Source of the DNA: an uncultured Pelagibacteraceae bacterium
Lineage (GTDB): Bacteria; Pseudomonadota; Alphaproteobacteria; Pelagibacterales; Pelagibacteraceae
NCBI GenBank assembly: GCA_902609065.1
Contig: CACLQJ010000004.1
Span: 1-48,368 of the forward strand
Reading direction: 5' to 3'
Length of the DNA stretch: 48,368 nucleotides
Shown here one piece after another: positions 24,779 to 32,920 of the stretch. Position 1 is the first letter of the stretch. Every line of letters begins with the position of its first letter. A program made the position numbers and the translations under genes. The notes below the pieces were generated by a model. The model worked only from the letters and a program-made list of their open reading frames with translations. It was not told where the DNA came from and searched no databases.

Positions 24779-27550
24779 CTAATGTAATAACCCCCAATTT
24801 TCACCGTAATTTATATCTACAGACAATGGTATAGAAAACGAATGAAGATCACTATTTTTTACACTTGTCATCTCTTCATTTATTATCTTAGATATCATTT
24901 TCAAATCAGCTTTAGGAATTTCGAAAATAAGCTCATCATGAATTTGTAAAATCATTTTTGAGTTTTCATATTTTTTACTTGATAATTTTTCGTGTATTCT
25001 CATCATGGCTAATCTCATTATTTCAGAGGCAGAACCTTGAATTGGAGCGTTTATTGCGGCTCTCTCCTGAAAATTTCTTACATTAAAATTCTTATCATTG
25101 ATACCAGTGATGTGTGTTCTTCTTCCAAATATATTGCTTACGTACCCGCTCTTTCTGCAGAACTTTATTGTTGATGCCATATACTCTTTTATTTCTGGAA
25201 ACTTTAGAAAATAAGAATTTAAAAATTCAGAAGCTTCAATATTTGAAACATTTATTTGTTTTGCAAGACCATATTGTGAAATTCCGTATATTATACCAAA
25301 ATTTATTGCTTTCGCCTTTCTTCTCATATCTTCACTAACTTTTTTTGTGTCTATATTAAATATCTGACTGGCAGTAAGCGAATGTATATCTTCTTCATTT
25401 TTAAATGCTTTTTTTAGCTCTTTAACGTCAGCAAGATCAGAAAGTATCCTCATCTCAATTTGATTATAATCAGCCGATATGAGTAACTTATTCTTTTCTG
25501 CAACAAACGCTTTCCTTATATCTTTTCCATCCTCGGTTTTAATTGGTATATTTTGTAAATTTGGGTCACTTGATGCTAATCTACCAGTCGTTGTCGCTGC
25601 TAATAAAAAAGAAGTATGAACTCTTTTTGTTTTGGGATTGAGATGCTCAGGCAACGAGTCTGAGTAAGTATTTTTTAATTTTGATAATTGTCTCCACTCT
25701 AAAACTAGTTTTGGCAAATCATATCCTTTGAAAGACAGATCCTCTAATACTGAGGCACTAGTTGCAAAACTTCCTTTTTTTGTTTTTTTTGTAGCGGCAA
25801 TTTTTAAATCGTTATACATAATTTCACCTAATTGCTTAGTTGAGCCAATTTTAAATTCTTTTTTTGAGATTTTAAAAATTTTTTTTTCTAAAAATTTAAT
25901 TTTATTTTCAAACTTATCTGAGAGTTTTTTAAGAAAACTTTGATCAATTTTAACTCCATTAATTTCCATTAAAGCTAGTATTTTTATAAGTGGTTTTTCG
26001 AAAATCTCGTAAATATTTAAAAGTTTTTCTGATTTCAGATTTTTTTGAAAAATTTTATACAGTCTAAAAGTTATATCTGCATCTTCAGCTGCATAATCTT
26101 TTGCTACTTTAATGTTTACCTCACTAAAATTTAATTGTTTTTTACCAGTGCCAACAATTTCTTTAAAAGATATTGGCTTATGACCTAAATGCAATTCGGA
26201 AAGTGTATCCATGTTATGACGATTTTTTCCTGCATCAAGAACATAGGACATTAACATCGTATCCTCTAAAGAATTCATCTCAATCCCTCTTTTAAACAAA
26301 ATTATAAAATCAAATTTGATATTTTGTCCTATTTTTTTTATGCTTTTATCCTCTAGTATTGGCTTTAAGATCTTAATCACTTTACTCTCATTCAAATTTT
26401 TATGTTCTTTGTGACCAATAGGAATATAACAAGCAGATCCAATTTTTGTAGATAAAGATATACCTACTAATTCAGCTTGATGCGGATCAAGAGATGTGGT
26501 TTCTGTATCAATGCATATTTCACCTTTTTCCTCTGCATCGTTTAGATAATTTAATATCTCGTTCTCATTTTTAATTAAAACATAGTTGTCTTTCGATATT
26601 AAATTTTTTTTTTCTTCTTCTTGGATATTTTCTTTTTGCTTAAAATCAATTTCACCATAAGTCGATATTACAGAACTTAATAATCTATTAAATTCCATTT
26701 CTCTCAAAAACGAATATAGCTTTTGTTTATCAATTTCTTTTAAAATAAAATTGTGAGCATTATCCTTTACAGGGACATCTTTTTTCAAAGTGACCAGTTT
26801 TTTACTAATCAATGCTTTATCTTTATTATGAATTAAAGATTCACGTCTTTTATTTTGTTTTATTTTAGAAGCATTTTTAAGAAGGTTTTCTAATGTACCA
26901 TATTGTTTAATTAACTCTGCAGCAGTCTTAATTCCTATACCTGGTACCCCGGGTACATTGTCACTACTATCGCCCGCTAAAGACTGTACATCAACAACTT
27001 TTTCAGCATTAACTCCAAATTTTTTTTTTATATCCTCGTCATTTATAAACTTATTCTTCATAGGATCATAAATTCTGATATTTTTTTTATATAACTGCAT
27101 TAAATCTTTATCAGACGAAACAATTGTTACATTTCCACCATTCTTGAGTATCTGGTCCGCATATGTTGCTATTAAATCATCAGCCTCATAGTTTAAAAGC
27201 TCAATTGATGGTAGATTAAATGCTAAAACTGATTTTCTTATATACTCAAATTGTGGAATTAAATCCTCAGGTGCCTCTGATCTATTGCCTTTATAATCAG
27301 AATATATCTCATTTCGAAAATTTTTTCTTGCTGAGTCAAAAATAACCGCAAAATGAGTAGGTCTATTTTTGTTGTCAATAGATTTAGAATCTTCGAGCAG
27401 TTTGAATAGCATATTACAAAAACCGTTAACCGCGCCTGTTGGAAGCCCATCACTCTTTCTAGTTAATGGTGGTAGTGCGTAATAGGCCCTAAATATATAT
27501 CCAGAACCGTCAATTAAATAAAAATGGTCGTTTTTTTTTATTTTATTCAT
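24779..27550 (-). CDS. polA: DNA polymerase I
   Basis: A 923-residue three-domain repair/replication polymerase. The 5'-nuclease (about 1-290) shows YEADDLIATYAD and the helix-hairpin motif GDSSDNVPGVPGIG. The 3'-5' exonuclease (about 330-505) keeps its acidic residues: CIDTETTSLDP, GQNIKFD and YAAEDADITFRL, so proofreading looks intact. The polymerase domain (about 540-923) shows motif A SADYNQIEMRIL, motif B RRKAKAINFGIIYG and motif C QIHDEL. Fills gaps after excision repair and removes Okazaki primers. It is divergent from the ABC ATPase across a 50-nt gap and lies upstream of chvI, 14 nt after its stop. Confidence 0.96.
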   Translation of the reverse strand: MNKIKKNDHFYLIDGSGYIFRAYYALPPLTRKSDGLPTGAVNGFCNMLFKLLEDSKSIDNKNRPTHFAVIFDSARKNFRNEIYSDYKGNRSEAPEDLIPQFEYIRKSVLAFNLPSIELLNYEADDLIATYADQILKNGGNVTIVSSDKDLMQLYKKNIRIYDPMKNKFINDEDIKKKFGVNAEKVVDVQSLAGDSSDNVPGVPGIGIKTAAELIKQYGTLENLLKNASKIKQNKRRESLIHNKDKALISKKLVTLKKDVPVKDNAHNFILKEIDKQKLYSFLREMEFNRLLSSVISTYGEIDFKQKENIQEEEKKNLISKDNYVLIKNENEILNYLNDAEEKGEICIDTETTSLDPHQAELVGISLSTKIGSACYIPIGHKEHKNLNESKVIKILKPILEDKSIKKIGQNIKFDFIILFKRGIEMNSLEDTMLMSYVLDAGKNRHNMDTLSELHLGHKPISFKEIVGTGKKQLNFSEVNIKVAKDYAAEDADITFRLYKIFQKNLKSEKLLNIYEIFEKPLIKILALMEINGVKIDQSFLKKLSDKFENKIKFLEKKIFKISKKEFKIGSTKQLGEIMYNDLKIAATKKTKKGSFATSASVLEDLSFKGYDLPKLVLEWRQLSKLKNTYSDSLPEHLNPKTKRVHTSFLLAATTTGRLASSDPNLQNIPIKTEDGKDIRKAFVAEKNKLLISADYNQIEMRILSDLADVKELKKAFKNEEDIHSLTASQIFNIDTKKVSEDMRRKAKAINFGIIYGISQYGLAKQINVSNIEASEFLNSYFLKFPEIKEYMASTIKFCRKSGYVSNIFGRRTHITGINDKNFNVRNFQERAAINAPIQGSASEIMRLAMMRIHEKLSSKKYENSKMILQIHDELIFEIPKADLKMISKIINEEMTSVKNSDLHSFSIPLSVDINYGENWGLLH

Positions 27551-27600
27551 TTAATTTATTTTATCTTAATAATTCCTAATGTTATAAAACTAAATTCTTT

Positions 27601-28530
27601 ATGGAAAAAAAAACTATTCTTGCTGTTAAAAATTTAGAGAAAATTTACAAAAAAAATGGCTCACAACAAACAACAGCTATTAAGGATTTAAACTTAGAGG
27701 TGAAAGAAGGGGAAATTTTTGGTTTGCTCGGGCCTAATGGTGCAGGAAAAAGTACATTTATAAATATTCTCGCTGGACTTGTTTTAAAAACATCTGGAGA
27801 AGTAAATGTATGGGGTTTTGATATAGACAAAAATCCTAGACAAGTAAGAGCTTCAATTGGAATTGTGCCCCAAGAGCTTAATCTAGATCCTTTTTTTAAC
27901 CCTAGAAAACTATTAGAATTACAAGCTGGTCTATATGGTGTTAAAAAAAAAGATAGAATTACTGATACAATACTAAAAATGGTTTCTTTAGATAATCAAG
28001 CTGAAAGTTACTCCCGAGGCTTGTCAGGTGGAATGAAAAGAAGACTAATGATTGCGAAAGCACTTGTGCATCAGCCCCCAATTGTAATTTTAGATGAACC
28101 TACTGCGGGAGTTGATGTAGAACTAAGAAAAAATCTTTGGAAAAATGTTAAATTGCTGAATAAAAATGGAGTAAGTATAATCCTCACAACTCACTACCTC
28201 CATGAAGCAGAGGAAATGTGCGATAGAATTGGAATAATTAACAAAGGCAAACTAGTTGCCCTAGATACTACTAAAAATTTATTAGGAAGAATACAAAGGA
28301 AAAAGATAACTTTTAAACTAAGCGGAGAAATTAATATAGTTGATGAAGAATTGGAGACGTTAAAAGTTTTATCCAGTAATTATAATGAAATGATATTTTC
28401 ATACGAAAAAGAAAAATTAAACATTGGTCAAATTATAAATTATATAAATGACAAAAACGTAAATATTATTGATATGTCTACTGACGATGGAGATTTAGAA
28501 GATGTTTTTGTGACATTAACAAATAGCTAG
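27601..28530 (+). CDS. ABC transporter ATP-binding protein (ABC-2/YadG-like)
   Basis: A 309-residue ATPase. Walker A is GPNGAGKST near residues 45-53, the Q-loop is in VPQE, the signature is SRGLSGGMKRR near residues 139-149, Walker B is IVILDEPTAGVD near 161-172, and the switch histidine is in LTTHYLHEAEEM. The C-terminal ~80-residue extension is typical of ABC-2-type exporters (drug, polysaccharide or lipid export; YadG-like). No permease gene is adjacent. Instead bioY follows 34 nt later on the same strand. A partner elsewhere in the genome is likely, though the operon link to BioY is worth testing. Confidence 0.86.
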   Translation: MEKKTILAVKNLEKIYKKNGSQQTTAIKDLNLEVKEGEIFGLLGPNGAGKSTFINILAGLVLKTSGEVNVWGFDIDKNPRQVRASIGIVPQELNLDPFFNPRKLLELQAGLYGVKKKDRITDTILKMVSLDNQAESYSRGLSGGMKRRLMIAKALVHQPPIVILDEPTAGVDVELRKNLWKNVKLLNKNGVSIILTTHYLHEAEEMCDRIGIINKGKLVALDTTKNLLGRIQRKKITFKLSGEINIVDEELETLKVLSSNYNEMIFSYEKEKLNIGQIINYINDKNVNIIDMSTDDGDLEDVFVTLTNS

Positions 28531-28564
28531 AAATATTAAATAATTTAGGATAAAATATTTTACT

Positions 28565-29116
28565 ATGGAGTTAGTTCAAATAATTAAGCAAAATAAATTT
28601 CTAAAATATTTTTTGTATATCTTAATAGGTTCAACTTTGCTGGCTATTTCATCAAAAATAAAAATTCCTTTTTATCCAGTGCCAATGACAATGCAGACAT
28701 TTGTGGTTTTATTATTAGGTATTTTATTAGGATCAAAATTAGGAGCGTTAACTATTTTATTTTATTTAATTGAAGGTATATTAGGTTTACCAGTATTTTC
28801 AAACTCACCAGAAAAGGGTGTGGGATATTTATACTTTACGGGTCCAACGATGGGTTATTTAATAGGATTCATTTTTGCCTGCTATTTTTCAGGATATATA
28901 AAAGTTAAGGACAATTTTTTCATAGTTTTGATTAAATTATTTTTTTCTGTTTCTATAATTTACATATTTGGATTATTGTGGTTAGGAACCTTAATTGGAT
29001 GGGAAAAACCAATTTTTAAACTTGGAGCAGAACCTTTTCTACTAGCTGAAATATTTAAAGTCCTATTGCTCGGAGCAATGTGTAAATATTTACTTAGATT
29101 AAAGGAAATTATCTAG
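28565..29116 (+). CDS. bioY: Biotin transporter BioY (S component)
   Basis: A 183-residue inner-membrane protein with six hydrophobic helices. The BioY signature is clear: KIPFYPVPMTMQTFVVLLLG near residues 32-51, then GALTILFYLIEGILGLPVFS and GPTMGYLIGF. BioY is the biotin-binding subunit of an ECF transporter, and solitary BioY proteins have been reported to work without the energising module. No EcfT (BioN) or classical EcfA (BioM) is adjacent; the preceding gene is an ABC-2-type ATPase. Its end overlaps the convergent regA by 8 nt. Confidence 0.9.
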   Translation: MELVQIIKQNKFLKYFLYILIGSTLLAISSKIKIPFYPVPMTMQTFVVLLLGILLGSKLGALTILFYLIEGILGLPVFSNSPEKGVGYLYFTGPTMGYLIGFIFACYFSGYIKVKDNFFIVLIKLFFSVSIIYIFGLLWLGTLIGWEKPIFKLGAEPFLLAEIFKVLLLGAMCKYLLRLKEII

Positions 29117-29672
29117 GAGATCTTTTAGATAATATTCTTTGTAAAGTTCTTCTATGCATCTTAAGTCTTCTAGCTGTTTCAGATACATTTCTGTTACATA
29201 GCTCAAATACTCTATGTATATGTTCCCATTTAACTCTATCCGCTGACATGGGGTTCTCTGGCGGCTCTGCTTTTTTGTTTCTATCAGCTAAAAGTGCTTT
29301 TTCAACATCGTCAGCATCTGCAGGTTTTGCCATATAATCAATAGCACCTTGTTTAATAGCTGAAACTGCAGTCGGGATATTTCCATAACCAGTTAACATT
29401 ACAATTCTACTATTCTCGTTTGAATTTTGTATTTCTTTGACTACCTCTAAACCATTTCCATCATTTAGTCTTAGATCCACAACTGCAAATGCAGGTTTTT
29501 TTGTTTTAACTGCATCAATACCTTTTTTTACTCCCTCAGCTTGTATTACTTCAAAGCCTTTTTTTTCCATTGCTCTAGCTAGTCGTTCTCTAAACGGATT
29601 ATCATCATCTACCAAAAGCAGCGATTTGTCAGTAAAATCAGTAATTTTTTTTATTCCTATGGTTGTGTTCAT
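29109..29672 (-). CDS. regA: Redox-type response regulator RegA/ActR/PrrA
   Basis: A 187-residue regulator. The receiver domain has SLLLVDDDNPFRERLARAM with phospho-acceptor Asp66 in AVVDLRLNDGNGL, and YMAKPADADDVEKAL holding the lysine-proline switch. A proline-rich linker (AEPPENPMSADRVKWEHI) follows, then the Fis-like helix-turn-helix NRNVSETARRLKMHRRTLQRIL at the very C-terminus, almost invariant in this family. RegA controls energy and redox genes in alphaproteobacteria. Its sensor partner RegB is not in the window, so it is unpaired locally. The start lies 143 nt from the divergent polyamine operon. Confidence 0.92.
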   Translation of the reverse strand: MNTTIGIKKITDFTDKSLLLVDDDNPFRERLARAMEKKGFEVIQAEGVKKGIDAVKTKKPAFAVVDLRLNDGNGLEVVKEIQNSNENSRIVMLTGYGNIPTAVSAIKQGAIDYMAKPADADDVEKALLADRNKKAEPPENPMSADRVKWEHIHRVFELCNRNVSETARRLKMHRRTLQRILSKRSPR

Positions 29673-29724
29673 AGATTACATATGGAGACTAATAAGATAA
29701 TTACAATAGCATTATTTACTTTAC

Positions 29725-29815
29725 ATTAGCTTATTTTCCCTTTATCTCCGCAATTATATAAATTTGCATAATAGTTATGCAAATTTTTTTTATTAGATTT
29801 TTTTTAGGAGCTAAT
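29725..29815 (+). promoter_or_regulatory. Structured leader of the polyamine operon with anti-Shine-Dalgarno elements
   Basis: ATTAGCT (29725-29731) is complementary to AGCTAAT (29809-29815), which covers the end of the ribosome binding site and the bases up to the ATG. A second segment, CTCC (29746-29749), is complementary to GGAG (29807-29810). A perfect hairpin with a T-run (29761-29791) lies between them. This arrangement suggests regulated translation or attenuation of the decarboxylase gene. Alphaproteobacterial ornithine decarboxylase genes are known to carry a conserved leader (speF RNA family). Whether this is a member could not be tested here. Confidence 0.5.
29761..29791 (+). terminator. 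Perfect hairpin with T-run inside the polyamine operon leader (attenuator candidate)
   Basis: AATTTGCATAA (29761-29771), loop TAG, TTATGCAAATT (29775-29785): eleven perfect pairs followed by six more T to 29791. It looks like an intrinsic terminator, but no plus-strand gene ends upstream (regA is on the other strand). It would therefore stop transcripts that begin within the regA-decarboxylase gap, 25 nt before the decarboxylase start. Confidence 0.6.
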
Positions 29816-30994
29816 ATGAAAAAATTTAAATCAGTTGAGAGACTAATCAATCAGCTGAGACCGAATGACCCTATATACTGTATTAGGAAGCAGCCTATAA
29901 TAAAAGCTTCCAAATTCTTTCAAAATAAATTTCAAGGAAGTGTATTATACGCAGTAAAAACTAATCCAAATAAGGTGGTGCTAGAAACAATACTAAACAG
30001 TGGAATAAATCAATTTGATGTGGCTTCAATTAAAGAGATAGAGACTATAAAAAAATTGGATAATAGAGTTAAATGTTCATATATGCATACAGTTAAAAGT
30101 AGAGACAATATTAAACAGGCATATTTTAAATACGGTATAAAAACATTTGCATTAGACTCAAAAGATGAACTTATTAAAATAATTGAAACAACTAATTACC
30201 CAAAAGACTTAGAGTTATTTGTAAGAGTTTCAGTATCTAATGAACATGCTGAAATAGATTTATCAAAAAAATTTGGAGCGGTTACGTCAGAAGCAGTGGG
30301 TCTCTTTAGGTTAACTAAACAATATTCAAAAAAAATTGGGATTAGCTTTCACGTAGGATCGCAGTGCATGCACCCTATTTCATACTCAAAAGGCATAGCA
30401 GAAATTGGTAAGATAATAAAAAAAACAAAAATAGATCCTGATTATATAAATGTTGGTGGAGGATTTCCTACAATATACCCTGATTTAATTTCACAACCTT
30501 TGGTAAATTACTTTAAAGAGATAAAAAATAGTTTGAAAAAATTAAAATTAAATAAAAAACCTGAAATTATATGTGAGCCCGGTAGAGCAATAGTTGCCGA
30601 GAGTGGCTCTACACTAGTAAAAGTAATACTAAGAAAAAAGCAAAAGTTGTTTATTAATGATGGAACTTACGGGACACTTTTTGATGCTGGTGTTCCAAAT
30701 ATTGTTTATCCATCAAAATTAATAACAGATGGCAGAATTGTATCAAAGAAAATGACAGCTTTTGATTTTTATGGACCTACATGCGATAGCATGGATTATA
30801 TGAAAGGTCCTTTTTTGCTACCCAATAATGTAAAAGAAGGCGATTATATCGAACTTGGACAACTTGGAGCATATGGTCTAACTTTTAGAACAGAGTTTAA
30901 TGGATTTTATTCAGACCAAATATATGAAGTTGAAGACTCTCCAATAATGACAATGTACGACAAAGAAAATAATAATGAATTTCTTGTTGCCTAA
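29816..30994 (+). CDS. Group IV (type III fold) PLP-dependent decarboxylase, ornithine decarboxylase-like
   Basis: A 392-residue alanine-racemase-fold decarboxylase. The PLP lysine is Lys48 in YAVKTNPNK. HVGSQCM near residues 179-185 and GGGFPTIYPD near 213-222 build the PLP phosphate site. Catalytic Cys323 is in GPTCDSMD. The start is the ATG at 29816, preceded by TAGGAG at 29805-29810. An in-frame upstream ATG at 29777 would begin inside the leader hairpin. The substrate-specificity region reads NDGTYGTLFDAGVP, different from eukaryotic ODC, so ornithine versus arginine cannot be decided. First of four overlapping or near-abutting polyamine genes; its stop overlaps the next start as TAATG. 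Confidence 0.88.
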   Translation: MKKFKSVERLINQLRPNDPIYCIRKQPIIKASKFFQNKFQGSVLYAVKTNPNKVVLETILNSGINQFDVASIKEIETIKKLDNRVKCSYMHTVKSRDNIKQAYFKYGIKTFALDSKDELIKIIETTNYPKDLELFVRVSVSNEHAEIDLSKKFGAVTSEAVGLFRLTKQYSKKIGISFHVGSQCMHPISYSKGIAEIGKIIKKTKIDPDYINVGGGFPTIYPDLISQPLVNYFKEIKNSLKKLKLNKKPEIICEPGRAIVAESGSTLVKVILRKKQKLFINDGTYGTLFDAGVPNIVYPSKLITDGRIVSKKMTAFDFYGPTCDSMDYMKGPFLLPNNVKEGDYIELGQLGAYGLTFRTEFNGFYSDQIYEVEDSPIMTMYDKENNNEFLVA

Positions 30995-32037
30995 TGACAG
31001 ACAAGAAAAATCTAGGTCATAATAGTAAAAAAGATTTTCTTAAAAACCCTGTAAAACACATTGATATAACGTCTTTCGATTCTAGAGATATTATTTCGTC
31101 AATGAAAAATATGTCATTTGTTTCAAGGGAGACAGGTCAAGCCGCTGAAATATTTAATCAAATGTTAAAAGATAAAAATTGCACTATATTTTTAACATTA
31201 GCAGGCTCAACATCAGCCGCTGGATGCATGAAAATTTATAGTGACATGGTTAAGTATAATATGGTTGATGCAATAGTTGCTACTGGAGCCTCAATTATCG
31301 ATATGGATTTTTTTGAAGCTTTGGGTTTTAAACATTATCAAGGTTCGCAGTTTCAAAATGATGAAGTTTTGAGAAAAAACTATATCGATCGTATTTATGA
31401 TACTTACATTGATGAAGATGAATTGCAATTTTGCGATAAGACTATTTGCGAAATTGCTGATAAATTGAAACCTAAGTCTTACACATCTAGAGAGTTTATC
31501 TTTGAAATAGGGAAATATTTAAAAAATAATTCCAAAAAAAGTGGGTCTTTAATTGAAACCGCATATGATAATAATGTTCCGATTTTTTGTCCTGCATTTA
31601 CAGATTCTAGCGCAGGATTTGGTTTAGTTATGCACCAAGAAAAGAACCCAACAAAACACATAACAATTGATTCTATTAGAGAATTTAGAGAGTTAACGGA
31701 AATTAAAATTAAATCTAAAAGTTCTGGAATATTTATGATAGGAGGTGGTGTACCTAAAAACTTTATACAAGATACTGTCATTTGTGCAGAATTGCTAGGT
31801 AAAGAAGTGGACATGCATAAATATGCGATACAAATTACTGTTGCGGACTCCAGAGATGGGGCTTGTAGTAGTTCAACATTAAAAGAGGCTAGCTCTTGGG
31901 GAAAAGTAGACATCACAAAAGAACAAATGGTCTTTGCCGAAGCAACAAGTGTTTTACCATTAATTGCAAGTGACGCTTATCATAATGGCGAATGGAAAAG
32001 TAGAGAAAGAAAAAATTTTTCAAAATTATTTAAATAA
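30994..32037 (+). CDS. Deoxyhypusine synthase-like protein, probable homospermidine synthase
   Basis: A 347-residue protein of the deoxyhypusine synthase family. The NAD-binding GSTSAAGCMKIY near residues 71-82 is present, and the catalytic lysine is Lys304 in EASSWGKVD, equivalent to Lys329 of the human enzyme. Bacteria lack eIF5A, and bacterial homologs studied so far make homospermidine by aminobutyl transfer to putrescine. Its place between a polyamine-forming decarboxylase and AguB/AguA supports such a role. The start overlaps the decarboxylase stop (TAATG) and aguB begins one nt after its stop. Confidence 0.86.
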   Translation: MTDKKNLGHNSKKDFLKNPVKHIDITSFDSRDIISSMKNMSFVSRETGQAAEIFNQMLKDKNCTIFLTLAGSTSAAGCMKIYSDMVKYNMVDAIVATGASIIDMDFFEALGFKHYQGSQFQNDEVLRKNYIDRIYDTYIDEDELQFCDKTICEIADKLKPKSYTSREFIFEIGKYLKNNSKKSGSLIETAYDNNVPIFCPAFTDSSAGFGLVMHQEKNPTKHITIDSIREFRELTEIKIKSKSSGIFMIGGGVPKNFIQDTVICAELLGKEVDMHKYAIQITVADSRDGACSSSTLKEASSWGKVDITKEQMVFAEATSVLPLIASDAYHNGEWKSRERKNFSKLFK

Positions 32038-32038
32038 A

Positions 32039-32920
32039 ATGTCAAAAAAAACTAAGGTTGGTATAATTCAACTTAAAATTTCAAAAAATAAAGACTTAAA
32101 TTTAAAAAATTCAATCTCTCGAATTAAATTGGCTGCCCACAAAGGGGCAAAAATTATTTGTACACCTGAGCTTTTTATGTCTGAATATTTTTGTAAAACT
32201 GAAAGTCACTCTAATTTTAAAATCGCAGAAAAAATACCTGGTAATACATCAAATATATTCTGCAAGTTAGCGAAAGAATTAAAAGTTGTGTTAATTATTT
32301 CATTATTTGAAAAAAAATTGCCTGGAATATATTATAATACCAGTATCACTATCGATAATAATGGCAAAATAATTTCTAAATACAGAAAAATGCATATTCC
32401 AGATGACCCAGGATATTATGAAAAATTTTATTTTACCCCTGGAGATCAAGGATTTAAAAACGTAAAAACAAAATTTGGGGAGATAGGAACGCTTGTATGT
32501 TGGGATCAGTGGTTCCCTGAAGCTGCTAGACTTACAGCTTTAAAAGGATCTGAAATTATTTTTTATCCCACGGCTATAGGATGGCATCCAAAAGAAAAAA
32601 ATAAATATGGTAAGTCACAACTTGATGCGTGGATTACTATGCAAAAGTCTCACGCGATTGCTAATGGAATATATATTGCGGGAGTTAATAGAGTTGGAAA
32701 AGAAAAAAAGGGAAACAGAGAAATTGAATTCTGGGGCAATTCTTTTGTCATAGATCCAAATGGAAATGTAATATCTAAGATGCGCTCTAACAAAGAGGGA
32801 ATTTTAATTTGCAACATTGACTTTAAGAAAGTAGAAAATGCCAGACAACATTGGCCATTTTTGAGGGATAGACGTATTGACGCTTATAAAAGTTTGACCA
32901 AAAATCAAAAAAATGATTAA
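32039..32920 (+). CDS. aguB: N-carbamoylputrescine amidase
   Basis: A 293-residue nitrilase-superfamily amidase. The Glu-Lys-Cys triad is Glu44 (CTPELFMSE), Lys117 (KYRKMHIPDD) and Cys154 (LVCWDQWFPE). PDDPGYYEKFYFTPGDQGF is diagnostic for AguB over other nitrilases. Converts N-carbamoylputrescine to putrescine, CO2 and ammonia in the cytoplasm. The start is the ATG at 32039 (MSKKTKVGIIQL), one nt after the upstream stop. A longer frame reaching back to 31964 would sit inside the previous gene. It overlaps aguA by 8 nt. Confidence 0.93.
   Translation: MSKKTKVGIIQLKISKNKDLNLKNSISRIKLAAHKGAKIICTPELFMSEYFCKTESHSNFKIAEKIPGNTSNIFCKLAKELKVVLIISLFEKKLPGIYYNTSITIDNNGKIISKYRKMHIPDDPGYYEKFYFTPGDQGFKNVKTKFGEIGTLVCWDQWFPEAARLTALKGSEIIFYPTAIGWHPKEKNKYGKSQLDAWITMQKSHAIANGIYIAGVNRVGKEKKGNREIEFWGNSFVIDPNGNVISKMRSNKEGILICNIDFKKVENARQHWPFLRDRRIDAYKSLTKNQKND

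Noticed and set aside
31479..31916. Minus-strand open frame inside the deoxyhypusine synthase-like gene
   Set aside because: It is a mirror frame of a conserved enzyme with no independent signals.
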